From positions 1 to 42,474 of the IMG/VR virus record IMGVR_UViG_3300012001_000020: 42,474 bases of DNA, one strand, 5' to 3'. Made by a program: the position numbers and the translations under genes. Below the pieces are notes generated by a model that worked only from the letters and a program-made list of their open reading frames with translations, was not told the origin of the DNA and made no database searches. The DNA comes from a virus. Positions 22,989 through 31,026 of this stretch are shown in pieces. Position 1 is the stretch's first letter. Each line of letters opens with the position of its first letter.

Positions 22989-24616
22989 TAGCTGCGCAAT
23001 TCCCAATTTGCCTTATTATTTGGGTTTCCGCCTTTGTAGGTATGTCCGTTTACTACGGTTTTTCCTGGTTCAAGAGATGGAGCGGAAGACTTCGTCTTAG
23101 TGGGACTTGGCGCAATCACCGAATCTGTCGTTATTACTTTTCCCGTGGTCGGGTCTTTGATCGGATTTTGCTTGTCGTATTGCTGGACAACACTATCCCA
23201 ATTTTCCCAATTATCTCGATTTTGGCGCGCGAGCCTGCCGAGATCAACATCACGCTTGGCAAGTTCAGAATAAATTCCAATGACGCGCTGGTTTCCGGCC
23301 TTGTCGAGAGAGAGACCGGGATTATTACCCAAGAACGTCTTAAACTCGAACTGCGCTGGACGTGGGCTGATGGACTTGGTGGATTCGGCGGCAAGGACAG
23401 AATTCAATTTTTGAATAGCCTGGGCACCGGATAGGTCTCCGGTATCGACGCCAATTTGCTTCAAGGCCATTTTAACTTTGAGGGCGGTATCGGCTCCAAA
23501 TCCCAAGGTGAGATTAGGATCGTTGTTGATGATATTGCCGATGGAATTGAGGGTAATCAGGCGGTCAGATGCTTTCTTTCCTTGGGTGACATAATCTCCC
23601 TGTTCTTTGACATCGGCAGTTGCCACTCCCGTTGCGCGGGCTTCGTCTGCCTTCATCTGCGCCGCCCGCTCGTCTATCTTCGGGTTGGCCTGCGCTGCAT
23701 TGTAGTCCCGCTGCGTTGCAGTCAATTCGGTCGCCTTATCGATCGCATTAACCTGCGACTGCATCATTTCCTGAGCCGGCCCCTTGGGAAGTGCCGCGGC
23801 ACGATACTTCAAGCCGGCAACATAACGGTTAGGATCGACGCCGGGCGGGATCAGGCCAGCCGCAACGGCGTTTGCAAAAGGTGATGGCTGCGCCTGCGTA
23901 GCTTGCTGCGGAGCTTGCTGTGGTGCCTGCGCCATCTGCGGTTGCGGCTGTTGACCGGATTGCTGCGGCGCTGGTGCGCCCTGCGGGGTATTGTCACCCG
24001 GCTGCCCCGGCTGCACTTGACCAACGCCTTTGAGGCGCTGCAATACAGGAGCTATCTTGGCAGCGATAGCAGGATCGTCCGGATTGAACTGCTGGTCAGG
24101 AGCAATGCCGCCGTTTGGTAGGCGTTTGAAAGCAGCCAGCGCTACTTCCATATTATATCCGGATTGGATCCCATTCTTTTGCAGAAAGGCTGCTGGGGTT
24201 ATGCCGCCCTGGGGCGGCCCATTTCCGCCCTTGTTCAGTGCAGGCGCAACCGTGGCCGTCGCTGAGCGATTGGCGCTAGGCGGACTAACAATGTCTGATT
24301 GCCCATCTCTGCCAGTCGCTGCGAAATTCGCCCCTTCCCGGTTCTGTTGAAGATTCTGCTGCTGTAAACCAAGATTTGAGGCCGAGACGCCCTGATCAAG
24401 GCCACCCTTCTGGAACAGCGTCTTTGCCATGGCGCTGAAGTCAGGGGAACCGTCCTGAAGAGTAGGAACGCCACCCTGGAACGCATCTCGTAGGTCGGTC
24501 TTGGCCTTCTCGTCGCGGCCCTTATAGAAGGAATCCAGAATGCCATTGAAGCCGGAGAAATCGGCGCGCGAACTTGCGCCTGCACCGCCCGCTATGATCT
24601 GGTCAATATCGGCCAT
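22988..24616 (-). CDS. Internal virion/ejection-type protein (542 aa)
   Basis: Low-complexity Gln/Pro/Ala-rich middle (PQQSGQQPQPQMAQAPQQAP at about 220-240) between helical ends; a C-terminal helical domain of about 200 residues ending NNKANWELRS. Size, composition and position match the second ejection protein (P22 gp20-like). Starts by overlapping the stop of the 24616 gene. Such proteins leave the virion with the DNA to form a channel through the periplasm. Confidence 0.7.
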   Translation of the reverse strand: MADIDQIIAGGAGASSRADFSGFNGILDSFYKGRDEKAKTDLRDAFQGGVPTLQDGSPDFSAMAKTLFQKGGLDQGVSASNLGLQQQNLQQNREGANFAATGRDGQSDIVSPPSANRSATATVAPALNKGGNGPPQGGITPAAFLQKNGIQSGYNMEVALAAFKRLPNGGIAPDQQFNPDDPAIAAKIAPVLQRLKGVGQVQPGQPGDNTPQGAPAPQQSGQQPQPQMAQAPQQAPQQATQAQPSPFANAVAAGLIPPGVDPNRYVAGLKYRAAALPKGPAQEMMQSQVNAIDKATELTATQRDYNAAQANPKIDERAAQMKADEARATGVATADVKEQGDYVTQGKKASDRLITLNSIGNIINNDPNLTLGFGADTALKVKMALKQIGVDTGDLSGAQAIQKLNSVLAAESTKSISPRPAQFEFKTFLGNNPGLSLDKAGNQRVIGIYSELAKRDVDLGRLARQNRDNWENWDSVVQQYDKQNPIKDPTTGKVITTDSVIAPSPTKTKSSAPSLEPGKTVVNGHTYKGGNPNNKANWELRS

Positions 24617-25287
24617 CAGGCGAAGGCTCCAAACAAGCCGCCCGCGAGCTTCGCACCACTAGTGAGCGCATTCAATTGGTTTTGGCCGACATTATAGTTG
24701 TTCATCGTCGCCGCCGCGTTGGACGCTCCCTGTGCCGTCTGATTGGTATTCGCAGCGTTGCCTTGTGAAACATCCGTCGCTGCCAGTGCAGTTCCTTGTC
24801 CTGTTGCAACACCTGCGCCACCAGCAACGGCATTTGCATTAGCGCCGAGATAAGGTTGCAATCCGCTAACGTAATTCTGCCATGTATTTCCAGCTAAGCC
24901 AGTTGTAAATTTTGCTGCATCAGTATCGGCATTGCCACTATTTAGATTACCAGCAGCGGCGTGGGTTCGATCGATCGCTTGCAATCCTTGATCGTTAGCA
25001 AAATTGAACCCGCCATAAGCACCTGAGTTTTTGAAGGCATCATATGCTCTCGCGGTACCGGCAGAACCATTTGCCCCGGATGCATCACCATAGGCGCCAG
25101 CACCCGCACCCGTAGACGCCATGAGAGGCTGGTAATATCCGGTGGCTGTGTTCGCGCCGGTGTTGATTGCGCCGCGGGCTTGATCGTACTGGCCCGAGAG
25201 ATCCTGATAGCCCTGCTGCAAACCTTGATTGCGCTGCGCGGCGGCGGTATTGGCGGTATCATTCGAGAATAGATCAAATAATCCCAT
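24616..25287 (-). CDS. Ejection-type protein, gp7-like (223 aa)
   Basis: ATG 25287 (MGLFDLFSNDTANTAAAQRN) overlaps the previous stop (TGATG); the longer frame from 25302 is rejected. Ala/Gly/Asn-rich and helical, without Cys, ending in an amphipathic Gly-rich helix (KLAGGLFGAFA). Position, size and composition equal those of the P22 gp7 ejection protein. Confidence 0.7.
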   Translation of the reverse strand: MGLFDLFSNDTANTAAAQRNQGLQQGYQDLSGQYDQARGAINTGANTATGYYQPLMASTGAGAGAYGDASGANGSAGTARAYDAFKNSGAYGGFNFANDQGLQAIDRTHAAAGNLNSGNADTDAAKFTTGLAGNTWQNYVSGLQPYLGANANAVAGGAGVATGQGTALAATDVSQGNAANTNQTAQGASNAAATMNNYNVGQNQLNALTSGAKLAGGLFGAFA

Positions 25288-25478
25288 CAGCTTGGTGTCC
25301 ATAGTTTGGTGGCTGCGACGTATTTCAGCACTTGCGTATCGAGCGGAGCGGTCGTTGACACATCAGGCAACTGGACAAGCTTTTGATGAAACATCAGGTA
25401 GTCGTACCAAACCTGCGTCATCAGCCCGGTTTGTATGTCAACAACTGGAGTGTCCCGACCTGGAAATGGAATTGCCAT
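25287..25478 (-). CDS. Small virion-associated protein (63 aa)
   Basis: Reads DIQTGLMTQVWYDYLMFHQK and ends KYVAATKLWTPS. Small proteins of this sort are common between the gp10-like and ejection genes in related phages. Starts and stops overlap the neighbours (ATGG/TGATG). Role unknown. Confidence 0.65.
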   Translation of the reverse strand: MAIPFPGRDTPVVDIQTGLMTQVWYDYLMFHQKLVQLPDVSTTAPLDTQVLKYVAATKLWTPS

Positions 25479-26923
25479 CAGTGATTCCTCAACTGCGTAT
25501 TTTGGCTGGCCCCGAGGAAAGCTACATAGATCGGATCAGATACCGTAAGGCGCCAACGTCTGCCCATATCGCCGGTCATTCCCGATCTAAGCACCGTGAT
25601 ACGATGCTGCGTCGCTTGCCGACCCAACTTGCGGATATACGGATTGCTCCAAGTGATCCCACCATCATCGGACCATGAAATCCCGACGCTTGGATCGGTT
25701 GCGATCGGGTCTTGTCCCGTGGCAATACCAACGCCGGTCACGAAATCAAAATCAGCCCGCGCAACCCTTGTCCGGTTCGGGAAGTTCTGAACTGGTCCGC
25801 TTTCAAGTTGGAATACAAGCGGGCTTCCAACCTCGTCATAGGCGGCTGAATTGACATATAGAAGCTGACCAAGCTGGGTATCGCCGACGATCCAGTTTCC
25901 GAATGCATTAATTCCACCAATCGAGCGGCGCCGCGTCTGCTGGTAGCTTTGCCCCTCGTTCCACTTTTGAGAGCCTAGATCAAACTCCCACGTAAACGTG
26001 GGGCAGGAAATCACCCATTTGGGATGCCCTTGAGAGATATAGACCGAGGCTTCTAATGTTGTTTTGTTCGAAACGCCTGCGATCAATCGGTCAAGATCGG
26101 GGGAGGAAATCTTCAGCGGGTTTGGACTTCCATTAGCCTGAACCACACTGTTATCATCGGCCACCCAGATCAGCGCAGAACCGAACCCGTCTTCAAACCC
26201 TGATATCGCATAGGGGCTAAGCAAGCCGCGCTGGAGCACATAGGAGCGCGTAAACGGAAACCCTGTTGGATTGGCCGTATCCGAATAGACCTCACCGAAG
26301 TTAGGTCCCATGGCGTAATACTGGCCGTTAAACGGCACACCTCTTGTGAGCCCTCCCGGCTTGGATTGTGCTGTCGTCTTATTGAGCGTGTTTATTGTCG
26401 TTGCGTTCTGGTCGGAAGCCTGGATCGTTCCGTCGCCATAGGTGAGCAGGAAATAGCTATCCATGAAACATACGCTATTAGGTGCACCCGCTGCGGACCA
26501 TGACGATACCGCAGAACTCGTTGCGATAAAGCCGCCAGTTGCAGGCGCCACACAAACAACATCAGGCGTTGACTTGTTATTCCTCGCCCAAAATACCTTT
26601 TCAGTGCCGTTGAGCGTTCCCGTTAGCAGCGTCTCGACACCTACAGATGTAAAGGTTGAGGCCTTTCCTGACCATGCCGCATAGATTGTACTTCCGACCA
26701 GCAGAGCTTCACGAAACCCTGTCTGACCTGAGGCCGCGAATAACGAAAGTCCCGGTGACTTGCGCCAAACCGCAGGAGGGGGAGTGAAGCCTTTCTTGGC
26801 CTCGACATCCTTGCCAAGAGGCTCGGCATAACAGTTTATAAGTCGACCAGCGCTCTCTTGTGGGTTATCGCCAGGAGCGGATGAAAGCGGGAACGGGATG
26901 GGGATTGGCTTCGCGGCTGGCAT
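25478..26923 (-). CDS. Packaged-DNA stabilisation protein, P22 gp10-like (481 aa)
   Basis: Begins PIPFPLSSAPGDNPQESAGR with LINCYAEPL, the characteristic N-terminus of gp10-family head-closure proteins, followed by a beta-propeller-like body (WVADDNSVVQANGSPNPLKI, FTWEFDLGSQKWNEGQSYQQ) and the end ISWSDDGGITWSNP. In P22, gp10 hexamers close the portal after packaging and connect to the tail needle. Length is similar to gp10 (472 aa). Confidence 0.88.
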   Translation of the reverse strand: MPAAKPIPIPFPLSSAPGDNPQESAGRLINCYAEPLGKDVEAKKGFTPPPAVWRKSPGLSLFAASGQTGFREALLVGSTIYAAWSGKASTFTSVGVETLLTGTLNGTEKVFWARNNKSTPDVVCVAPATGGFIATSSAVSSWSAAGAPNSVCFMDSYFLLTYGDGTIQASDQNATTINTLNKTTAQSKPGGLTRGVPFNGQYYAMGPNFGEVYSDTANPTGFPFTRSYVLQRGLLSPYAISGFEDGFGSALIWVADDNSVVQANGSPNPLKISSPDLDRLIAGVSNKTTLEASVYISQGHPKWVISCPTFTWEFDLGSQKWNEGQSYQQTRRRSIGGINAFGNWIVGDTQLGQLLYVNSAAYDEVGSPLVFQLESGPVQNFPNRTRVARADFDFVTGVGIATGQDPIATDPSVGISWSDDGGITWSNPYIRKLGRQATQHRITVLRSGMTGDMGRRWRLTVSDPIYVAFLGASQNTQLRNH

Positions 26924-27189
26924 TAGATTGGTTCTGGCGGTAGCGTAGAAGTACGCGAAACTTGCACATCATATGGATGGATATTATTTCTATCTTTTCC
27001 TCCCCACGTCTGGCCGGGATCAATCGTCGGCATGAACGCGCGAGGGTCTCGCTGCTGTTGTTGCTTGGCAAACATTTGAGACAGAAGATCACTACCAACT
27101 TGAGGATTGAATAGGGGTTGCTCCAATCCCTGCCAGAGCGACTGAGGCTGCTGTGCTGGCGCCATCAGGTTTTCATAAAGGCCTGGCAC
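26923..27189 (-). CDS. Hypothetical Gln/Pro-rich virion protein (88 aa)
   Basis: Rich in Gln and Pro with short hydrophobic turns (QQPQSLWQGLEQPLFNPQ). Sits directly between the gp4-like and gp10-like genes, overlapping the latter by one base, and is probably a minor head-tail protein. No family recognised. Confidence 0.6.
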   Translation of the reverse strand: MPGLYENLMAPAQQPQSLWQGLEQPLFNPQVGSDLLSQMFAKQQQQRDPRAFMPTIDPGQTWGGKDRNNIHPYDVQVSRTSTLPPEPI

Positions 27190-27528
27190 CTAGAAATAAT
27201 CCACAACCTGAGGACCATACCCCGGCGTCGGTCGCTTGATGACGCGAATCCGGTTACGGTATTGCTGGGCCATTTTCTCGTTTGACTGGCCGCCATACTC
27301 TTCCGCGGCCGCGTTCGCTACCAGCTTACAAAAAGTCGTGAATATTCCATCGTCCAAATCGTTTGGATCGTTGATATAGGTTGTACCATCTGCATTGATC
27401 TCGTCGACCTCGGAGTCGATATATCCATCTATGTTCGCTTGATCTTCATTCGATGGCTCAGCGCCAATGTCCCCGCCAACAAGGATCGCTATTACTTTGA
27501 ACTGGATCTGTTGGCGGGTTTTTGACAT
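27190..27528 (-). CDS. Head-tail adaptor, P22 gp4-like (112 aa)
   Basis: A small helical protein: EPSNEDQANIDGYIDSEVDE, FTTFCKLVANAAAEEYGGQS, YRNRIRVIKRPTP. The size, helical pattern and position just before the gp10-like gene fit a gp4-type portal adaptor. The family call rests on pattern and synteny. Confidence 0.6.
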   Translation of the reverse strand: MSKTRQQIQFKVIAILVGGDIGAEPSNEDQANIDGYIDSEVDEINADGTTYINDPNDLDDGIFTTFCKLVANAAAEEYGGQSNEKMAQQYRNRIRVIKRPTPGYGPQVVDYF

Positions 27529-27531
27529 CGG

Positions 27532-28014
27532 TTATACGATCGGCTTTGGTTCAGGCGTGAGAGCAGCCTGACCGGGCTGATTGCTGAGTTGCGCCGCCTG
27601 CTGACCAGCAGGAGAGAACGGAGACTGTAGAGCAGTCGGCTTTACATCAGCCTTAGCCTCAGCAGTCGGCTTTACGTCCGCCTTGGTCGTCGCTTCCACG
27701 TTTTTCTTCGCTTCAGCGGCCCTATCAGTTGCGACCTTCGCGGCCTTATCGGCCTCGTCAGCTTCAGCCTTGGCGGCGGCGATGTCGGCATTGGACGGCC
27801 GGCCGCGCTTTACTTTAGGACGAGTGGGAGAATTTTCGTCCTCCTTGCCGACTTCGATATCGAAATGCTGGTTAGTTTTCAGCTTTTCGAAGATGTGAGG
27901 ATGATCATGGGAGTTGATCTCGACGGGCTTGCCGTCAAAGAACGTTACGCCTCCCATCTCCACTACTTTGTTGTCACCCAGCGGGGCAACATACGTCACA
28001 GTTGCTTTTTGCAT
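27532..28014 (-). CDS. Head protein with AT-hook-like motif and Ala/Lys repeats (160 aa)
   Basis: The N-terminal 50 residues are beta-rich (VEMGGVTFFDGKPVEINS). The middle has VKRGRPSNAD, an AT-hook core (RGRP), followed by an Ala/Lys helix (ADEADKAAKVATDRAAEAKK) and two KADVKPTA repeats. It may bind packaged DNA or be a decoration or neck protein. Confidence 0.6.
   Translation of the reverse strand: MQKATVTYVAPLGDNKVVEMGGVTFFDGKPVEINSHDHPHIFEKLKTNQHFDIEVGKEDENSPTRPKVKRGRPSNADIAAAKAEADEADKAAKVATDRAAEAKKNVEATTKADVKPTAEAKADVKPTALQSPFSPAGQQAAQLSNQPGQAALTPEPKPIV
27631..27684 (-). repeat. Tandem repeat encoding KADVKPTA
   Basis: Two 24-base units (22 of 24 identical) at a 30-base period, giving KADVKPTAEAKADVKPTA in the minus-strand protein. 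Expanded or contracted by slippage. Confidence 0.8.
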
Positions 28015-28026
28015 GTTCGGTTTCCT

Positions 28027-28440
28027 TTACTGGGCAATGAAGCCGGTGAGATACAGGGCGATAGTGCCAGCCACGGACGCCGCTCCCTGCAACGTACAGG
28101 TAACGAGGATTTCCGTGTCAACGGTATTGAGGAACAGAAGTCCGCCCCCCAGTGTCGTAACAGTAGTTGCCGCCTGGCCCATGGTGGAAGCGTTTAGGTA
28201 GCGCGTTCCGCTCGCAGCATCGCCGACGCTGATAGTAAGAGCCGCGCCAGAGTCCATGTCGGTTGGTACCGCGATGATACCCGTGACGCAGAAGCCGGCC
28301 GGGACTTTGAAAGCCCCCACCGTGTTGCCGGTAACGAGATCGGCAGCGGCCAACGTAACGACGCGGCCGATAGTCTTTGAGGTATCAATGGCACCGATCT
28401 GGCCGGCTTGCGGCTGACCCCAGTCTTTTCGATAAGTCAT
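28027..28440 (-). CDS. Putative head decoration protein (137 aa)
   Basis: A beta-rich Gly/Ala/Thr protein (VVTLAAADLVTGNTVGAFKV, VPTDMDSGAALTISVGDAAS). The immediate downstream neighbour of the coat gene; in this place phages often encode a capsid decoration or fibre protein. Preceded by a strong terminator, so high expression may come from its own promoter or from antitermination. Confidence 0.6.
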   Translation of the reverse strand: MTYRKDWGQPQAGQIGAIDTSKTIGRVVTLAAADLVTGNTVGAFKVPAGFCVTGIIAVPTDMDSGAALTISVGDAASGTRYLNASTMGQAATTVTTLGGGLLFLNTVDTEILVTCTLQGAASVAGTIALYLTGFIAQ

Positions 28441-28467
28441 GTTTGTTTTCCTTATGAAAATGAAAGA

Positions 28468-28491
28468 GAAAAGCCGCCCCGAAGGGCGGCT
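28468..28491 (-). terminator. Intrinsic terminator after the coat gene
   Basis: Leftward AGCCGCCC, loop TTCG, GGGCGGCT, then TTTCTCTTT: a perfect 8-bp stem with the stable UUCG loop, 9 bases beyond the coat stop codon. Confidence 0.9.
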
Positions 28492-28499
28492 ATGATGGA

Positions 28500-29690
28500 T
28501 TAGGCGTTTGCAACGCCGGAAACGAATCCTGTCACCATGCCCCAGTCAACGAGCGCGTTGCTGGAATCGCCCATGGAGATTTTTGCGATCTTGCCAATAC
28601 CGTACTGGGCTTCGATGCCCATGCCGGTAATGAAGTCGTAATCGCCGTCTTCAAGGGTAGTCGGGCGCGGCATCTGGCCTAGTGCGTAGGCAAGAGCGCC
28701 CTGACCGCACAGGAACACAGGTTCAACCGCGATCGAACCGTTGCCGACGCCGGACAGAAGAAGACGCTGGGTGATTTCCGGGATTTCCAGATAGATCACG
28801 CCATCATAGATCAGGCCGCCGCCCGTAAAGATCGGGTTAACCTTCGTCGGGTCGGCACCCTCACGCTCCCGTGCGTCACGGTTGGCCGCTGTCATGACAG
28901 TATCGGCCTTCAGATCGCGCATTGCCCGCGAGCCGAGGAAGCACACATACCATTCCTGGTCCGTGCTCTTCATCTGGAACGGGGTTATCTTCGGCAGGCC
29001 GTTGTAAACGCCGGGATTGCTGGCGGAAACGCCGGTCTGCTGAGCCACGTTCTTCATCAACGAACCAACCGCCGCCGTCATCTTGTCGTTGGTGGAATCG
29101 ACGTTAGCTACCGCAGTTGCGAACGTGGTGGTATAGTTCGCAATCACCGATCCGAACACGACGCGATCGGCATTGGCAGTCACCCAGGTATTCTTCTGGG
29201 CAGCGGTCGCAGCGGACCATTTGATACCATTGACGCGATTGCCTGGCGTAGTCAGGCGGTTAGCCTGGACAGCCGCGGTCGGGATCGAAAGGAGCGCATC
29301 AATGATATCATCGCGGACGATACGCCGTGACCAGCCCGAAAGCAGGGAACGAGCGGTCGAGCGGATCGAGAACGACGATTCCTTGTTCACCGCGCGGTTA
29401 TTGGCTACCGCGTTACGAGCCCAATCGGCCCAAACCGGGAAGCCGTAGCTGTCGATCTGCTCTTCATTGCCCCTCAAGATACCAGCACCAACGCCTGAAC
29501 CCGTCATCTGGGTAACAAGCGGAATGTTGATTTCCTTGCCGTCTCCCACAAGATCGGACATGCGGACGATGACGGAGGTCGAATCCGATCCCATGAAGGG
29601 ATCGAAGCGGGATTTGCGGAGGAAGTCGATTGCCGCCGTTCGGCGGAATTTGATGAGTTCGTTATTTACATGATTGGAAGTGAGGGCCAT
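28500..29690 (-). CDS. Major coat protein (DUF4043/HK97-fold type, 396 aa)
   Basis: VNNELIKFRRTAAIDFLRKS at the N-terminus, then LVGDGKEINIPLVTQMTGSG, GNEEQIDSYGFPVWADWARN, ending KISMGDSSNALVDWG: the pattern of the phage capsid family DUF4043. It follows the scaffold gene and precedes a decoration-like gene. Terminators on both sides suggest a monocistronic high-level message. Length is close to the 430 aa of P22 coat. Confidence 0.85.
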   Translation of the reverse strand: MALTSNHVNNELIKFRRTAAIDFLRKSRFDPFMGSDSTSVIVRMSDLVGDGKEINIPLVTQMTGSGVGAGILRGNEEQIDSYGFPVWADWARNAVANNRAVNKESSFSIRSTARSLLSGWSRRIVRDDIIDALLSIPTAAVQANRLTTPGNRVNGIKWSAATAAQKNTWVTANADRVVFGSVIANYTTTFATAVANVDSTNDKMTAAVGSLMKNVAQQTGVSASNPGVYNGLPKITPFQMKSTDQEWYVCFLGSRAMRDLKADTVMTAANRDAREREGADPTKVNPIFTGGGLIYDGVIYLEIPEITQRLLLSGVGNGSIAVEPVFLCGQGALAYALGQMPRPTTLEDGDYDFITGMGIEAQYGIGKIAKISMGDSSNALVDWGMVTGFVSGVANA

Positions 29691-29723
29691 TGGCCAAAAT
29701 CCTTTCTAAATGACCGGCCCAAT

Positions 29724-29747
29724 AAAAAACCCGCCGTTAAGGCGGGT
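29724..29747 (-). terminator. Intrinsic terminator between scaffold and coat genes
   Basis: Leftward ACCCGCC, loop TTAAC, GGCGGGT, then TTTTTAT. Located 24 bases after the scaffold stop. With the one at 28468 it brackets the coat gene. Confidence 0.85.
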
Positions 29748-29771
29748 GGTTTTACTGAAATTTAAGAGATA

Positions 29772-30572
29772 TCAGCCGGTGGTTTGGTTAAACAATTCAG
29801 CGTCGTCAACATCATCGTTCATCGCGGAACGAAGCGCTGCGTTGGAACGGCTTGCGCCATTCAGGGATGGGGGTAGATCAATTCGGGGACGACCATTGTT
29901 CTGAGGTACTTCGGCTTTCCATGCTTCCATTGCTGCTTTTCGAAACTCCGGGTCTTTCAGAGCTTCGTCACGCAGCTTTGCCTTGTATGCGGTAAGGTCA
30001 GTGCCTACTTCGGCCTTGGCCTTTTCCTCACGGTGCCACTGGATCAGGGTTTCTCCGGGGTCACGTGACTGCTGCATTCGAGCCCTTAGCGCGGGATCGA
30101 CTTTCTTCTGTGCAGCCGCGTAAGCCTGTTCAAACTCTTCCTTGTAGACTTTGTGAGCCGTTTGCAGACTGTTCTCACGACGGTCTGAAAGCATCTCCTG
30201 CCGGACTTCCTCGCGGACGGCGGCAGCATAGCCTTCAGGGTCAAGCAGGGGATCCGGCCGTGCAGCCTTTTCATCTTTCGTCTCGGCCTTTGGCTGCTGT
30301 CGCTGCCAGTTCTGCCGTTCTGCCAACAAGGCGTCACGTTCGGCAACCGCCGCGCGCTTTTCCTCGTTGATCTCCCGAACCCGCCATGACGGTACTTGCG
30401 GCGCATTGTCGTCAACCGCTGGCTTTTCAACCTCGGCTTCCGGCTTCGCAACAGCTTCCGGTTCAGGCTTTTCAGGTACGATTTCCGGCGCTTCCTGTTC
30501 CGTAACAGGCTCATCGGAAACGGCATCATTGAACAGTGCAGACTCGTCTAGTTCCTCGTTCTCAATGGTCAT
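29772..30572 (-). CDS. Scaffolding protein (266 aa)
   Basis: Highly acidic N-terminus (EELDESALFNDAVSDEPVTE), a central coiled coil (REINEEKRAAVAERDALLAE and REEVRQEMLSDRR) and a C-terminal helical tail (DEALKDPEFRKAAMEAWKAE), between portal and coat genes: the standard composition and place of P22-type scaffolding. AAGGA precedes the ATG. It would guide coat assembly and leave the procapsid before packaging. Confidence 0.8.
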   Translation of the reverse strand: MTIENEELDESALFNDAVSDEPVTEQEAPEIVPEKPEPEAVAKPEAEVEKPAVDDNAPQVPSWRVREINEEKRAAVAERDALLAERQNWQRQQPKAETKDEKAARPDPLLDPEGYAAAVREEVRQEMLSDRRENSLQTAHKVYKEEFEQAYAAAQKKVDPALRARMQQSRDPGETLIQWHREEKAKAEVGTDLTAYKAKLRDEALKDPEFRKAAMEAWKAEVPQNNGRPRIDLPPSLNGASRSNAALRSAMNDDVDDAELFNQTTG

Positions 30573-30658
30573 TGTTCGTCCTTCTGGCGTTTCGTGCCAC
30601 TACGTTTTCCCTCTATCGCTCGGGAGTGCGGGTTGCCCTTTATCGTGCAGGCGAACGA

Positions 30659-30748
30659 TTAGTTTAGCACCAATAGATCGAAAGCCATGAGCAAGCCGAA
30701 AACAGCTATTGCTCCCATCACCGCGATAGCGATGATTTTATCATCCAT
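30659..30748 (-). CDS. Micro membrane protein (29 aa)
   Basis: MDDKIIAIAVMGAIAVFGLL and on: one transmembrane helix. Its ATG overlaps the stop of the upstream gene (TAATG). The remaining 86 bases up to the scaffold gene hold no other ORF. Function unknown; unusual inside a head operon. Confidence 0.5.
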   Translation of the reverse strand: MDDKIIAIAVMGAIAVFGLLMAFDLLVLN

Positions 30749-31026
30749 TAGGTGTTCGTGATGGCAGATATCTTGCTGCCGGGCTGAACGATCTTGTATT
30801 CGATGTTTTCGGCCGGGGAACGTGCATCGGTCGTTGCCGCGTTCGTCCCCGTGAAACTCATGGAGCAAATCGAGTCGTTTTGCAGCCTCACATAACGGGT
30901 CTGGGCGCCAAGCGTGATACTGGCAACTCCTGACGTATAATCGATGATCTGGGTTGCCACCGGCGGTTCCTGGGCCATCTGTGAGGATGGAATGACACCG
31001 TATTCCGAGACATAAACCTTCGTCAT
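30748..31026 (-). CDS. Small beta-rich virion-type protein (92 aa)
   Basis: TQIIDYTSGVASITLGAQTR, VRLQNDSICSMSFTGTNAAT and ENIEYKIVQPGSKISAITNT point to a small beta-sandwich, often found near portal genes as a head or decoration protein. ATGA overlap with the portal stop. Confidence 0.6.
   Translation of the reverse strand: MTKVYVSEYGVIPSSQMAQEPPVATQIIDYTSGVASITLGAQTRYVRLQNDSICSMSFTGTNAATTDARSPAENIEYKIVQPGSKISAITNT

Noticed and set aside
25229-25678. 149-codon plus-strand ORF across the ejection/gp10-like gene boundary
   Set aside because: Shadow of three coupled minus-strand genes; no domain and no initiation signals.
30086-30529. 147-codon minus-strand ORF in the scaffold gene
   Set aside because: Arg/Lys/Ser-rich out-of-frame shadow of the scaffolding gene.
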